A stretch of DNA of 64,000 nt. Origin: Pectinatus haikarae. GTDB taxonomy: Bacteria > Bacillota > Negativicutes > Selenomonadales > Selenomonadaceae. The notes beneath the pieces are model-generated. The model was not told the DNA's origin. It saw only the letters and a program-made list of their open reading frames with translations, and searched no databases. The stretch lies in assembly GCF_030813505.1 (NCBI RefSeq), contig NZ_JAUSUE010000018.1; one strand, written 5' to 3'. Positions 7,456 through 16,489 of the stretch are shown piece after piece; the stretch's first letter is position 1; every line of letters starts with the position of its first letter. The translations under genes and the position numbers were made by a program.

Positions 7456-8256
7456 ATGAAAAAAATATTATTCTTATGCATGACGGCTTTGATGAGCGTG
7501 GCAATGCTCACCGCTGGCTGTGGTGATAATGCAGCAGACAGGGACTCTTCTTCTAGCTCCAGCACTGCGAAAACATTAAAAATAGGTTCCAGTGCTGATT
7601 TTGCTCCTTTTGAATTTCAAGGCGCAGACAGCAATGAATATCAGGGATTCGATATGGATCTCATAAGAGCCATAGGCAAAGAAATGGGCACTGATGTAGA
7701 AATAAACAATATCGCTTTTGATGGACTGATACCAGCGCTTCAAAGCGGCAACATAGATATTGCCATTTCAGGGATGTCGATAACTGATGAACGCAAACAG
7801 CAAGTGGGATTCTCTGATCCTTATTATGATTCAGGGTTGACGATAGCAGTAAAGGCCGATAATAATGATATCAATTCTTTTGCGGATCTTAAAGGAAAGA
7901 AGATTGCTGTACAGATAGGTACTACTGGGGCTGAAGAAGCAAAAAAAATTCCTGACGCACAGGTGAAGGAAATGAACAGTTCAGCGGATACCTTTCTTGA
8001 GCTGAAAGCTGGTAATGTCGATGCAGTGGTTAATGACAAGCCTGTCAATGATTATTATATGGTGAAAAACAGCGATAATACGGTAAAACGTGTTGGCGAA
8101 AAACTTACTTCTGAAAGCTATGGAATAGCAGTTAAAAAAGATAATACTAAACTTGTGGGAGAGCTCAATGCTGCTCTTAAAAAGCTCAAAGAAAACGGCG
8201 AATATAATAAAATTTATAAAAAATGGTTCGGTACTGAACCGACAGATAACAAATAA
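7456..8256 (+). CDS. Polar amino-acid ABC transporter substrate-binding lipoprotein
   Basis: A 266-residue protein with a lipoprotein signal peptide ending in the lipobox LTAG-C22, a Ser-rich linker, then a family 3 solute-binding domain. FAPFEFQG, GFDMDLIRAIGKEMG, NIAFDGLIPALQSGNIDIAISGMSIT and R-K(Q) near residue 115 are the characteristic elements of GlnH/ArtP/HisJ-type proteins. Ligand choice among glutamine, arginine, histidine or cystine cannot be assigned from sequence. It starts a three-gene operon with permease and ATPase genes, the complete importer. Confidence 0.93.
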   Translation: MKKILFLCMTALMSVAMLTAGCGDNAADRDSSSSSSTAKTLKIGSSADFAPFEFQGADSNEYQGFDMDLIRAIGKEMGTDVEINNIAFDGLIPALQSGNIDIAISGMSITDERKQQVGFSDPYYDSGLTIAVKADNNDINSFADLKGKKIAVQIGTTGAEEAKKIPDAQVKEMNSSADTFLELKAGNVDAVVNDKPVNDYYMVKNSDNTVKRVGEKLTSESYGIAVKKDNTKLVGELNAALKKLKENGEYNKIYKKWFGTEPTDNK

Positions 8257-8293
8257 TCGGCAGTGCTGAAAAAATGTATAGGATGTTGACCAG

Positions 8294-8962
8294 ATGAGTT
8301 TTAATTTGGATTTAGTTATTAAATCGTTCCCGCTTTTATTGGCTGGCGCGCTGATTACTATAAAGATAACGCTGATCAGTGTGACAATAGGCATTTTTAT
8401 AGGGTTGTTTGTTGGTATAGCACGCATTGTGAACATAAGGGCTGTAAAATTGTTCGCGGCCGTTTATGTTGATTTTATCCGCGGAACACCTCTGCTAGTA
8501 CAGATCTTTATAATTTATTTTGCTATGCCTATTGTCCTTGGTATAAAAATCGACCCGCTGATAGCGGCAATCACTGCCTGCAGCATAAACAGCGGTGCTT
8601 ATGTAGCAGAAATATTTCGCGCAGGGATACAGGCAGTTGATGAAGGACAAATGGAAGCGGGCAGATCGCTTGGATTGACCTGGCCGCAAACTATGCGTTA
8701 TATCATCATACCGCAGGCTTTCAAAAGTGTTATTCCACCGCTGGGCAATGAGTTTATTGCTTTGCTGAAGGATTCGTCGCTTGTTTCTGTCATAGGCTTT
8801 GAAGAACTTACCCGCCGCGGGCAGCTTATAATAGCCAGAACATATGGTTCTTTGGAGATATGGCTTAGCGTAGCCTTTCTGTACCTTATAATGACAGTTA
8901 CTATATCTCGCTTGGTAGCTTATCTGGAGCGGAGGTTTGATACAAAATATGATAGACGTTAA
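8294..8962 (+). CDS. Polar amino-acid ABC transporter permease
   Basis: A 222-residue membrane protein of the HisMQ/GlnP family with about five transmembrane helices. The N-terminal LLAGALITIKITLISVTIG and the EAA loop (EAGRSLGLTWPQTMRYIIIPQAF, residues about 118-140), which docks on the ATPase, are clear. A single permease gene implies a homodimeric channel. It begins 37 bases after the binding-protein gene, and its 3' end overlaps the ATPase gene, indicating translational coupling. Confidence 0.94.
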   Translation: MSFNLDLVIKSFPLLLAGALITIKITLISVTIGIFIGLFVGIARIVNIRAVKLFAAVYVDFIRGTPLLVQIFIIYFAMPIVLGIKIDPLIAAITACSINSGAYVAEIFRAGIQAVDEGQMEAGRSLGLTWPQTMRYIIIPQAFKSVIPPLGNEFIALLKDSSLVSVIGFEELTRRGQLIIARTYGSLEIWLSVAFLYLIMTVTISRLVAYLERRFDTKYDRR

Positions 8963-9665
8963 GAATCTGCGCAAATCATTTGGATCTGCCGAGGTTTTAA
9001 AAGGAATAGATCTCAGTATAGAGAAAAGTCAAGTGGTAGTGATAATAGGACCGTCAGGCTCAGGAAAGAGCACTCTGCTGCGGTGCATGAACTATTTGGA
9101 AGTACCTACTCAAGGGCAGATATTGATTAATGGAACGGATCTGCAAAAGGCTGACATCAATAAAGTTAGATCTGAAATTGGCATGGTTTTTCAGCGGTTT
9201 AATTTATTTCCACATATGACGGTTTTGCAAAATATTCTGCTTGCCCCTATGAAGGTGAGGAATATTGACAGAAAAACTGCAGAGCAGGATGCGCTGGTAC
9301 TTCTGGAGAGAGTAGGACTGGAAAATAAAGCCGATGCTTATCCGACACAGCTGTCTGGCGGGCAGCAGCAACGTGTTGCAATAGCCAGAGCGCTGGCTAT
9401 GCGTCCTAAGGTTATGCTGTTTGACGAACCTACATCAGCGCTCGATCCGGAAATGGTCGGAGAAGTTTTGGATGTTATGCGGAATTTGGCAAAAGAAGGG
9501 ATGACGATGGTTATCGTCACTCATGAGATGGGATTTGCCAGAGAAGTAGGCACAAGGCTGCTGTTTGTTGATGACGGTAAAATAATAGAACAGGGCGAGC
9601 CCCGGGTTGTCTTTGAAACACCGAAGGAAGAGAGAACAAGGCTGTTTCTTTCGAAAGTGCTATAA
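8949..9665 (+). CDS. Polar amino-acid ABC transporter ATP-binding protein
   Basis: A 238-residue GlnQ-type ATPase. Walker A is GPSGSGKST, the Q-loop region is VFQRFNLFPHMTVLQNI, the signature is LSGGQQQRVAIARALAM and Walker B is VMLFDEPTSALDPE followed by the switch His in VTHEMGFA. The start at ATG 8949 lies inside the permease gene. GGAGG (8931-8935) is 13 bases upstream, a long spacing, but the in-frame TTG at 8937 touches the ribosome site and is less likely. Last gene of the importer operon. Confidence 0.94.
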   Translation: MIDVKNLRKSFGSAEVLKGIDLSIEKSQVVVIIGPSGSGKSTLLRCMNYLEVPTQGQILINGTDLQKADINKVRSEIGMVFQRFNLFPHMTVLQNILLAPMKVRNIDRKTAEQDALVLLERVGLENKADAYPTQLSGGQQQRVAIARALAMRPKVMLFDEPTSALDPEMVGEVLDVMRNLAKEGMTMVIVTHEMGFAREVGTRLLFVDDGKIIEQGEPRVVFETPKEERTRLFLSKVL

Positions 9666-9752
9666 AAAAACTGCCGCAGATATACAGTGTCCCTATAAGC
9701 TAGATTTTCGATCTGAACTTATGGGAAACTCAATATATTTGCGGCAGTTTTT
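9665..9752 (+). terminator. Long extended terminator after the amino-acid ABC operon
   Basis: An outer stem AAAACTGCCGCA/TGCGGCAGTTTT closes a roughly 88-base structure. Inside is a second long helix in which CCCTATAAG and the ATCGA-type inner arms pair with CTTATGGG. The whole ends in TTTTTTAT. It is much larger than an ordinary terminator. Confidence 0.75.
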
Positions 9753-9838
9753 TATCTGAAAAGCAATTTTTTTGTTGTTCGAAAAATATAAATGACACAC
9801 CAGGAGGCGTGTAGTAAAAAATACTTATAAACAAAGTG

Positions 9839-9867
9839 TTGACATAGGTTTTTGAGCATGGTAATAT
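9839..9867 (+). promoter_or_regulatory. Sigma-A promoter of the str (ribosomal) operon
   Basis: Perfect TTGACA (9839-9844), 17-base spacer, TAATAT (9862-9867), about 38 bases before the L7Ae-like start codon. It is the first promoter visible for the long ribosomal cluster. Confidence 0.85.
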
Positions 9868-9911
9868 ATATGAGTGTCTAAGACTGCGGTAATGTTACAG
9901 GAGTGATATTA

Positions 9912-10157
9912 ATGCTGGAAGAACTGAAAAATGCAAAACGAGTTATTGGAATAAAACAAGTAACAAAGGCTGTCAATAACGGTTTGGCACAGTATGTTTT
10001 TTTAGCTATTGACGCAGATGACAGAATCCTTAAACCACTTAGGACTTTATGTGAAACAAAAAGAATTGAAGTGGTGACGGGAGCTACGATGGCAGAACTT
10101 GGCAAGGCCTGCTCAATTGAAGTCGGCGCTGCAGCAGCAGCTATAATAAACAAGTAA
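9912..10157 (+). CDS. L7Ae-family ribosomal/K-turn-binding protein (YbxF-like)
   Basis: An 81-residue protein of the L7Ae/L30e fold; VIGIKQVTKAVNNGLAQYVFLAIDAD and the C-terminal ELGKACSIEVGAAAAAI are the diagnostic segments. The Bacillus homologue YbxF binds kink-turn RNA. AGGAG with 8-base spacing supports ATG 9912 over the GTG at 9903. In most Bacillota this gene sits between rpoC and rpsL. Here it keeps its place before rpsL, but rpoBC are absent upstream, replaced by an amino-acid ABC operon. Confidence 0.9.
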   Translation: MLEELKNAKRVIGIKQVTKAVNNGLAQYVFLAIDADDRILKPLRTLCETKRIEVVTGATMAELGKACSIEVGAAAAAIINK

Positions 10158-10207
10158 TTGCCGATATGCCCATTAAGGGTTTTATCTTTTAGGAAGGAGG
10201 TGCATGT

Positions 10208-10585
10208 ATGCCTACAATTAATCAGCTGATCAGAAAAAGCAGACAGAGCATGCAGGAAAAATCTACGGCTCCGGCACTTAAAAACTGCCCGCAGAAACGT
10301 GGCGTTTGCACCAGGGTTTATACTACTACCCCGAAAAAGCCTAACTCCGCATTGCGTAAAGTTGCCCGTGTCCGTTTAACCAATAGTATTGAAGTTACGG
10401 CTTATATCCCTGGAATTGGGCACAATCTTCAGGAACATAGTGTTGTTTTGATACGCGGCGGCCGTGTAAAAGATTTACCGGGTGTTCGTTATCACATTAT
10501 ACGTGGTTCACTTGATACCGCAGGGGTTCAAGATCGCGCACAGGGAAGAAGCAAATATGGCGCGAAGCGCGGTAAGAAAAAATAA
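10208..10585 (+). CDS. rpsL: 30S ribosomal protein uS12
   Basis: The 125-residue protein has MPTINQLIRKSR at the N terminus, the decoding-centre loop TTTPKKPNSALRK and the second loop GRVKDLPGVRYHIIRG. Both lysines at the positions where streptomycin-resistance substitutions usually occur are wild type. A near-perfect AGGAAGGAGGTG ribosome site precedes the ATG. Second gene of the str operon. Confidence 0.98.
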   Translation: MPTINQLIRKSRQSMQEKSTAPALKNCPQKRGVCTRVYTTTPKKPNSALRKVARVRLTNSIEVTAYIPGIGHNLQEHSVVLIRGGRVKDLPGVRYHIIRGSLDTAGVQDRAQGRSKYGAKRGKKK

Positions 10586-10619
10586 TTTTTAAAATGTTTA
10601 ATGATAAGGAGGGACATAG

Positions 10620-11090
10620 ATGCCGAGAAAAGGTCCTGTACCTAAGCGTGATGTGTTGCCGGATCCAGTTTATAAATCCAAAAAGGTGACAAAATTCATC
10701 AATAAGATAATGCTTTCAGGAAAGAAAAGTGTCGCAGAACAAGTAGTATATGACGCATTTGATCGCATTAAAGATAAAACGGGAAAAGATCCGTTAGAAG
10801 TTTTTGAAACAGCATTGAATAATGTAATGCCGGTTCTTGAAGTTCGTGCACGCCGTGTCGGCGGTGCTAACTATCAGGTACCTATTGAAGTTCGCCCAGA
10901 TCGTCGTATGACGCTTGGAATTCGCTGGCTGGTAAATTATGCTCGTTTGCGTGGCGAAACGACAATGAATGAAAGATTGTCGGGAGAACTCATGGATGCA
11001 GCTAACAATACTGGTGCTGCTATCAAGAAAAAAGAAGATACTCATAAAATGGCGGAAGCTAATAAAGCATTCGCTCATTATCGTTGGTAA
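10620..11090 (+). CDS. rpsG: 30S ribosomal protein uS7
   Basis: 156 residues starting MPRKGPVPKRDVLPDPVY, with the family signature KFINKIMLSGKKSVAE and RRVGGANYQVPIEV. uS7 nucleates assembly of the 30S head and contacts the E site. It lies 34 bases after rpsL and just upstream of fusA in conserved str order; in other bacteria it is the autogenous repressor of this operon. Confidence 0.98.
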   Translation: MPRKGPVPKRDVLPDPVYKSKKVTKFINKIMLSGKKSVAEQVVYDAFDRIKDKTGKDPLEVFETALNNVMPVLEVRARRVGGANYQVPIEVRPDRRMTLGIRWLVNYARLRGETTMNERLSGELMDAANNTGAAIKKKEDTHKMAEANKAFAHYRW

Positions 11091-11114
11091 TTTATAGAAC
11101 AAGGAGCGATGTAA

Positions 11115-13193
11115 GTGGCCAGAGAGTTTTCACTTGAAAAAACTCGCAACATCGGTATTATTGCCCATATTGATGCCGGAAAAACCACTACGACCGAGCG
11201 TATACTTTTTTACACCGGTATTGTTCATAAGATTGGGGAAGTTCATGATGGCGCAGCTACCATGGACTGGATGGCTCAGGAACAGGAAAGAGGCATAACA
11301 ATTACCTCAGCTGCTACTACCTGCCATTGGAAGGATCATCGTATCAACATTATAGATACACCCGGTCACGTGGACTTTACAGTGGAAGTTGAACGTTCAT
11401 TAAAGGTGCTTGATGGTGCAGTAACAGTTCTTTCAGGAAAGAGCGGTGTTGAACCGCAGTCTGAAACTGTTTGGCGCCAGGCAGAACGCTACAATGTACC
11501 TCGTATGGTTTATGTCAATAAAATGGATATCGTTGGTGCTGATTTTTACAATGTTATTCAGATGATGGTTGATCGTCTGCATGCCAATCCTGTTCCTATC
11601 CAGATTCCTATCGGAGCAGAAGAGGACTTTCGCGGTATGGTCGATCTTATAAAGATGGAAGCCATTCTTTATGAAGATAAAGAAGGCAGACTGGAAACAT
11701 TCGGTCCTATACCTGATGAAGTTAAGGAAAAGGCTGAAGAGTACCGTCAGAAAATGCTTGATGTTATAGCTGAAACTGATGATGAGCTGATGATGAAGTA
11801 TCTTGAAGGTGAAGACCTTACCGAAGATGAAATCAAAAGAGCAATCAGAAAGGCTACCGTTGAATGTAAAATCTGTCCGGTAGTTTGCGGTTCTTCTTAC
11901 AAAAATAAAGGCATTCAACCAATGCTTGATGCTGTTATCGCTTTCATGCCTGCACCTATGGATATCCCAGCTATAAAGGGAACAGATCCTGATACTGGAG
12001 AAGAAGGCGTACGTGAAGCAAGTGATGATGAACCCTTCTCAGCACTTGCATTCAAAATCATGGCTGATCCGTTTGTCGGTAAACTCGCATTTTTCCGTGT
12101 GTACTCTGGTACGCTGTCTGCGGGATCCTATGTGTATAATTCGACAAAAGATAAAAAAGAACGTATTGGACGTATTTTACAGATGCATGCGAATCATCGC
12201 AAGGAACTTGATGTCGTATACAGTGGAGATATTGCTGCTGCAGTTGGCCTTAAAGACACGACAACGGGCGATACACTCTGCGATGAAAAGAAGCCGATTG
12301 TTCTTGAATCTATGGAATTCCCGGATCCTGTTATTTCAGTCGCTGTAGAACCTAAAACAAAGGCTGATCAGGAAAAGATGGGTATAGCTCTTCAAAAATT
12401 GGCTGAAGAAGATCCTACTTTCCGTGTGGCAACTGATCAGGAAACAGGACAAACGATTATTTCCGGAATGGGTGAACTTCATTTGGAAATAATTGTAGAC
12501 CGTATGCTTCGTGAATTTAAAGTAGAATGTACTGTCGGTAAGCCACAGGTTGCTTATCGCGAAACTATAAAGAAAAACGTCAAAGCTGAAGGCAAGTTTA
12601 TCCGTCAGTCAGGTGGTAAAGGTCAATATGGTCATTGCTGGCTTGAACTTATACCTCAGGAACCGGGTGCTGGATTCTCTTTTGAAAGCAAAATTGTGGG
12701 AGGATCTATTCCTAAAGAATATATCAACCCAATTGAAAATGGCGTGAAAGAAGCTATGGGAAACGGTGTAGTAGCCGGTTATCCTATGGTTGATATCAAA
12801 GCCGTTGTGTATGACGGTTCTTATCATGAAGTCGATTCATCGGAAATGGCATTTAAGATTGCCGGCTCCATGGCATTCAAGAGCGGTGCCCAAAAGGCTG
12901 ATCCAGTGCTTTTAGAACCATATGTAAAAGTCGAAGTTACCGTCCCTGAAGATTATATGGGTGACGTAATCGGCGATTTGAATTCTCGCCGCGGACGTAT
13001 TGAAGGGATGGAACCTCGTAATGGCGTACAAGTCATTAACGGTATGGTGCCTCTTTCTGAAATGTTTGGTTATGCTACGGATTTGCGCTCAAGAACACAG
13101 GGTCGTGGGAACTATTCAATGGAAGTATCTCATTATGAAGAAGTTCCTAGAAATATATCAGATACAGTTGTTTCAAAAAACAAAGGTGAATAA
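11115..13193 (+). CDS. fusA: Elongation factor G
   Basis: A 692-residue translocase GTPase. G1 is AHIDAGKTTTTERIL, switch region GITITSAATTC, G3 DTPGHVDFT and G4 NKMD near residue 137. Domains II-V follow, with RETI and the C-terminal RSRTQGRG region intact. GTG start. Standard length argues for the main EF-G, not a paralogue. In the str operon between rpsG and tuf. Confidence 0.98.
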   Translation: MAREFSLEKTRNIGIIAHIDAGKTTTTERILFYTGIVHKIGEVHDGAATMDWMAQEQERGITITSAATTCHWKDHRINIIDTPGHVDFTVEVERSLKVLDGAVTVLSGKSGVEPQSETVWRQAERYNVPRMVYVNKMDIVGADFYNVIQMMVDRLHANPVPIQIPIGAEEDFRGMVDLIKMEAILYEDKEGRLETFGPIPDEVKEKAEEYRQKMLDVIAETDDELMMKYLEGEDLTEDEIKRAIRKATVECKICPVVCGSSYKNKGIQPMLDAVIAFMPAPMDIPAIKGTDPDTGEEGVREASDDEPFSALAFKIMADPFVGKLAFFRVYSGTLSAGSYVYNSTKDKKERIGRILQMHANHRKELDVVYSGDIAAAVGLKDTTTGDTLCDEKKPIVLESMEFPDPVISVAVEPKTKADQEKMGIALQKLAEEDPTFRVATDQETGQTIISGMGELHLEIIVDRMLREFKVECTVGKPQVAYRETIKKNVKAEGKFIRQSGGKGQYGHCWLELIPQEPGAGFSFESKIVGGSIPKEYINPIENGVKEAMGNGVVAGYPMVDIKAVVYDGSYHEVDSSEMAFKIAGSMAFKSGAQKADPVLLEPYVKVEVTVPEDYMGDVIGDLNSRRGRIEGMEPRNGVQVINGMVPLSEMFGYATDLRSRTQGRGNYSMEVSHYEEVPRNISDTVVSKNKGE

Positions 13194-13210
13194 GGGAGGA
13201 ATTACTCACA

Positions 13211-14398
13211 ATGGCTAAACAAAAGTTTGAAAGAACTAAACCACATGTTAATATTGGTACTATCGGTCATGTTGACCATGGTAAAACAACTCTTACAGCT
13301 GCTATCACAAAGGTTCTCTCTACAAAAGGGCTTGCTCAATTTGAAGATTACAGCATGATTGACAAAGCTCCGGAAGAACGTGAACGCGGTATTACAATTA
13401 ATACTGCACATGTTGAATATGAAACTGAAAAAAGACATTATGCACATGTTGACTGCCCGGGCCATGCTGATTATGTAAAAAACATGATCACTGGTGCAGC
13501 ACAGATGGATGGTGCTATTTTAGTTGTAAGCGCGGCTGACGGCCCTATGCCTCAGACTCGTGAACATATCCTGCTTGCTCGTCAGGTTGGTGTTCCTGCA
13601 ATGGTCGTATTTCTTAATAAATCAGATCAGGTTGATGATCCTGAGCTTTTGGAACTCGTTGAAATGGAAGTTCGTGAACTCCTTTCTTCATACGATTTTC
13701 CTGGCGATGACATTCCTGTTATTACCGGTTCTGCATTGAAAGCACTCGAAGGCGATCCCGAAGCAGAAAAAAAGATTTTCGAACTCATGGATGCTGTAGA
13801 TGATTATATCCCTACACCTGTTCGTGATACCGATAAACCTTTCCTGATGCCTGTCGAAGATGTATTCACCATTACAGGCCGTGGCACAGTTGCTACTGGT
13901 CGTGTTGAACGTGGTGAAATCAAACTTAATGATGTAATTGAAATTATTGGTCTTTCTGATGAAAGAAAATCGACAACTGTAACCGGTATAGAAATGTTCC
14001 GCAAGAGCATGGACAATGCTGTTGCCGGTGATAACATCGGTGCGCTTCTGCGCGGTGTTGATCGTACTGAGATCGAACGTGGTCAGGTTCTTGCTAAACC
14101 TGGTTCAATTCATCCGCATACTAAATTCAAAGCTCAGGTATATGTATTGACTAAAGATGAAGGCGGCAGGCATACTCCGTTCTTCTCAAACTACCGTCCT
14201 CAGTTTTACTTCCGTACAACTGATGTTACCGGTGTTGTCAAATTACCTGAAGGAACAGAAATGGTAATGCCTGGCGATAATATCGAAATGGATATTGAAC
14301 TTATAACCCCGATCGCTATCGAAAAAGGTTTGCGTTTTGCTATTCGTGAAGGCGGCCATACAGTTGGTGCCGGCCGTGTAATTGAAATTGATAAGTAA
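13211..14398 (+). CDS. tuf: Elongation factor Tu
   Basis: A 395-residue GTPase that delivers aminoacyl-tRNA. G1 is GHVDHGKTTL, G3 DCPGHADYVKNMITGAAQMDGA, and G4 reads NKSD (NKCD in E. coli, a tolerated change). Domains II and III are complete to GAGRVIEIDK. The Gln and Ala residues where kirromycin-type resistance arises are unchanged. GGAGG precedes the ATG 18 bases after fusA. A strong hairpin follows before rpsJ. Confidence 0.98.
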   Translation: MAKQKFERTKPHVNIGTIGHVDHGKTTLTAAITKVLSTKGLAQFEDYSMIDKAPEERERGITINTAHVEYETEKRHYAHVDCPGHADYVKNMITGAAQMDGAILVVSAADGPMPQTREHILLARQVGVPAMVVFLNKSDQVDDPELLELVEMEVRELLSSYDFPGDDIPVITGSALKALEGDPEAEKKIFELMDAVDDYIPTPVRDTDKPFLMPVEDVFTITGRGTVATGRVERGEIKLNDVIEIIGLSDERKSTTVTGIEMFRKSMDNAVAGDNIGALLRGVDRTEIERGQVLAKPGSIHPHTKFKAQVYVLTKDEGGRHTPFFSNYRPQFYFRTTDVTGVVKLPEGTEMVMPGDNIEMDIELITPIAIEKGLRFAIREGGHTVGAGRVIEIDK

Positions 14399-14419
14399 TT
14401 TTAGAAAATATAAAATTTA

Positions 14420-14463
14420 TATAAGGGCGGCGAAACGCCGCCCTTATATAAGGCTTTTTTTTG
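14420..14463 (+). terminator. Terminator/attenuator between tuf and rpsJ
   Basis: TATAAGGGCGGCG pairs with CGCCGCCCTTATA around a three-base loop (14420-14450), with a T-rich run TTTTTTTT at 14455-14462. It marks the end of the str operon, although rpsJ follows only 100 bases later with no strong promoter in between, so partial read-through is likely. Confidence 0.85.
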
Positions 14464-14518
14464 TCCAATGCGATGATGTGTTAGATTGCTCGTTTTGTTG
14501 GACGAGGTAACTAACACA
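14463..14518 (+). promoter_or_regulatory. Structured leader of the S10 operon, possible autoregulatory site
   Basis: An outer helix TGTGTTAG (14477-14484)/CTAACACA (14511-14518) encloses an inner helix CTCGT (14489-14493)/ACGAG (14502-14506). The hairpin loop contains TTGG, complementary to the upstream CCAA of GTCCAA (14463-14468). The interleaved pairing GTCCAA-TTGGAC would make a pseudoknot or an alternative fold. It is placed where L4-type leaders regulate the S10 operon in other bacteria; the binding protein is unknown. Confidence 0.5.
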
Positions 14519-14564
14519 GAGAAATGTCTGGATCAGAGAATCCGGGCGATAAGGAGGAATTATT

Positions 14565-14876
14565 TTGTCTAAACAACAGAAAATACGTATTCGTTTGAAG
14601 GCTTATGATCACAAAGCACTTGATCAGAGTGCTGTTAAAATAGTTGAAACAGCTAAAAGAACCGGTGCTATGGTTTCCGGTCCGATTCCCTTGCCTACCG
14701 AAAAAAATATCTATACAATTTTGAGATCTCCACATGTAAATAAAGATTCTCGTGAACAGTTTGAAATGAGAACACATAAACGTCTTATTGATATTTTAGA
14801 ACCTACATCTAAGACAGTTGATGCTTTAATGCGTTTGGATTTACCGGCTGGCGTGGATATCGAAATTAAATTGTAA
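14565..14876 (+). CDS. rpsJ: 30S ribosomal protein uS10
   Basis: 103 residues with IRIRLKAYDHKALDQSA and the IYTILRSPHVNKDSREQFEMRTHKR core of uS10 (NusE). It is part of the 30S head and a transcription antitermination partner of NusB. A TTG start, eight bases or so after AAGGAGG, is the only start matching the conserved N terminus. First gene of the S10 block. Confidence 0.98.
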   Translation: MSKQQKIRIRLKAYDHKALDQSAVKIVETAKRTGAMVSGPIPLPTEKNIYTILRSPHVNKDSREQFEMRTHKRLIDILEPTSKTVDALMRLDLPAGVDIEIKL

Positions 14877-14891
14877 TAGGAGGTGGCAAAA

Positions 14892-15536
14892 TTGGCAAAA
14901 GCAATTTTAGGTAAAAAACTCGGCATGACTCAGATTTTTACCGAAGAAGGCGGAGTAATACCCGTTACAGTGGTTGAATCCGGTAAAAACGTCGTGCTTC
15001 AAAATAGAACAGTAGAAAATGACGGTTACAATGCAGTGCAAATCGGTTTTGGTGAAATAAAAGAAAAAAAAGTAACTAAACCTATGCGCGGTCATTTTTC
15101 AAAAGCTGGAACGGTTCCAGTGAAAGTTATTCGTGAGATACGACTGGCTGATGCGTCGGAATATAATGTCGGTGATGCAATCGGTGTTGATATATTTGCT
15201 GAAGGCGATCTGGTGGATGTTATTGGTACATCTAAGGGTAAAGGTTTTGCCGGCGGCATCAAGCGTCATAACTTTGCTTGTGGTCCGATGAAACATGGGT
15301 CTAAATCTCATCGTGAACCGGGTTCGACAGGCGCTATGATCAGTGGTCATGGCGGAAGAGTTTTGAAAGGCAAGAAATTGCCGGGACGCATGGGGGCAGA
15401 TCAAGTTACCATTCAACGTTTAAGTGTTGTGCGTGTTGATAAGGATCGTAATCTTTTACTCGTAAAGGGTGCTATCCCTGGCGCAACAAACAGCTTTGTA
15501 ATGATAAAAGAAACTGTTAAACCAAATAAAAAATAA
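14892..15536 (+). CDS. rplC: 50S ribosomal protein uL3
   Basis: 214 residues from TTG 14892: AKAILGKKLGMTQIF, then the central extension FACGPMKHGSKSHREPGSTG that reaches the peptidyl-transferase centre. AGGAGG (14878-14883) is spaced eight bases from this TTG; the GTG at 14883 overlaps the ribosome site and is rejected. Second gene of S10. Confidence 0.97.
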   Translation: MAKAILGKKLGMTQIFTEEGGVIPVTVVESGKNVVLQNRTVENDGYNAVQIGFGEIKEKKVTKPMRGHFSKAGTVPVKVIREIRLADASEYNVGDAIGVDIFAEGDLVDVIGTSKGKGFAGGIKRHNFACGPMKHGSKSHREPGSTGAMISGHGGRVLKGKKLPGRMGADQVTIQRLSVVRVDKDRNLLLVKGAIPGATNSFVMIKETVKPNKK

Positions 15537-15560
15537 TCGGAAGGAGGATAAAGAGGTAAT

Positions 15561-16184
15561 ATGCCTACAGTAGAAGTATTTAATATGACCGGACAAAAGG
15601 TCGGTGACGTTCAGCTTGCTGAAAATGTATTCGGTGTTGAAATAAATGAAGGACTGGTACATCAAGCTGTTGTTATGCAGCTTGCATCACAGCGTTTGGG
15701 AACACACGCTACTAAAACAAGAGGTTTTGTACGCGGCGGCGGTCGCAAGCCTTGGCGTCAAAAAGGTACGGGACGTGCAAGAAGCGGCAGTACACGCTCT
15801 CCTATTTGGGTCGGCGGTGGTACTATTTTTGGACCGCATCCCCGTTCCTATGCATTTTCTATGCCGCGTAAACAGCGCCGTTTAGCAATTAAATGCGCAC
15901 TTACAGATAAAGTTAACAGCAACGATTTCGTCGTGCTGGAAAATCTTGACTTTGCCGTACCTAAAACAAAAGATGTTGTAAAATTGCTCAATGATTTCAG
16001 CGTAGATAATAAGGCACTTTTCATAACTGCTGATTTTGCTGAAAATGTGGAAAAATCTTCCCGTAATATCCCGGGTGTAAAGGCAATAAATTCTAATGGA
16101 TTGAATGTTTATGATATCTTGAATCATAATAAGCTTTTCATAACGAAAGATGCTGTTACCCGTATTGAGGAGGTATTGGCATAA
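15561..16184 (+). CDS. rplD: 50S ribosomal protein uL4
   Basis: 207 residues with the tunnel-lining loop RGGGRKPWRQKGTGRARSGS (residues about 50-70) and the C-terminal globular domain. In E. coli uL4 also represses its own operon through the leader; the leader structure at 14463-14518 is a candidate target here. Its stop codon shares a base with the rplW start. Confidence 0.97.
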   Translation: MPTVEVFNMTGQKVGDVQLAENVFGVEINEGLVHQAVVMQLASQRLGTHATKTRGFVRGGGRKPWRQKGTGRARSGSTRSPIWVGGGTIFGPHPRSYAFSMPRKQRRLAIKCALTDKVNSNDFVVLENLDFAVPKTKDVVKLLNDFSVDNKALFITADFAENVEKSSRNIPGVKAINSNGLNVYDILNHNKLFITKDAVTRIEEVLA

Positions 16185-16465
16185 TGGAAGCAAGAGATAT
16201 TCTTATTAAACCGCTTGTGACTGAAAGATCCACAGATTTAATGGCTCAGGGAAAATATGTGTTTAAAGTTGACAAGAGAGCTAATAAAATTGAAATCGGT
16301 AAAGCGGTAGAAGAAATTTTCAAAGTAAAAGTAGCGGATGTAAATACTATAAATGTTACCGGCAAAATGAAACGCATGGGCCGTAATATCGGCAAGCGTT
16401 CCGATTATAAAAAAGCTATCGTTAAGCTCGCTGCCGGAGAAACTATTGAATTCTTCGAAGCGTAA
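16184..16465 (+). CDS. rplW: 50S ribosomal protein uL23
   Basis: 93 residues beginning MEARDILIKPLVTERS, with KYVFKVDKRANKIEIGKAVEE typical of uL23, which lies at the tunnel exit and docks SRP and trigger factor. Start overlaps the rplD stop (TAATG), implying translational coupling. Confidence 0.97.
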   Translation: MEARDILIKPLVTERSTDLMAQGKYVFKVDKRANKIEIGKAVEEIFKVKVADVNTINVTGKMKRMGRNIGKRSDYKKAIVKLAAGETIEFFEA

Positions 16466-16489
16466 CTTGAGGAAAAGGAGGTAAATGAA

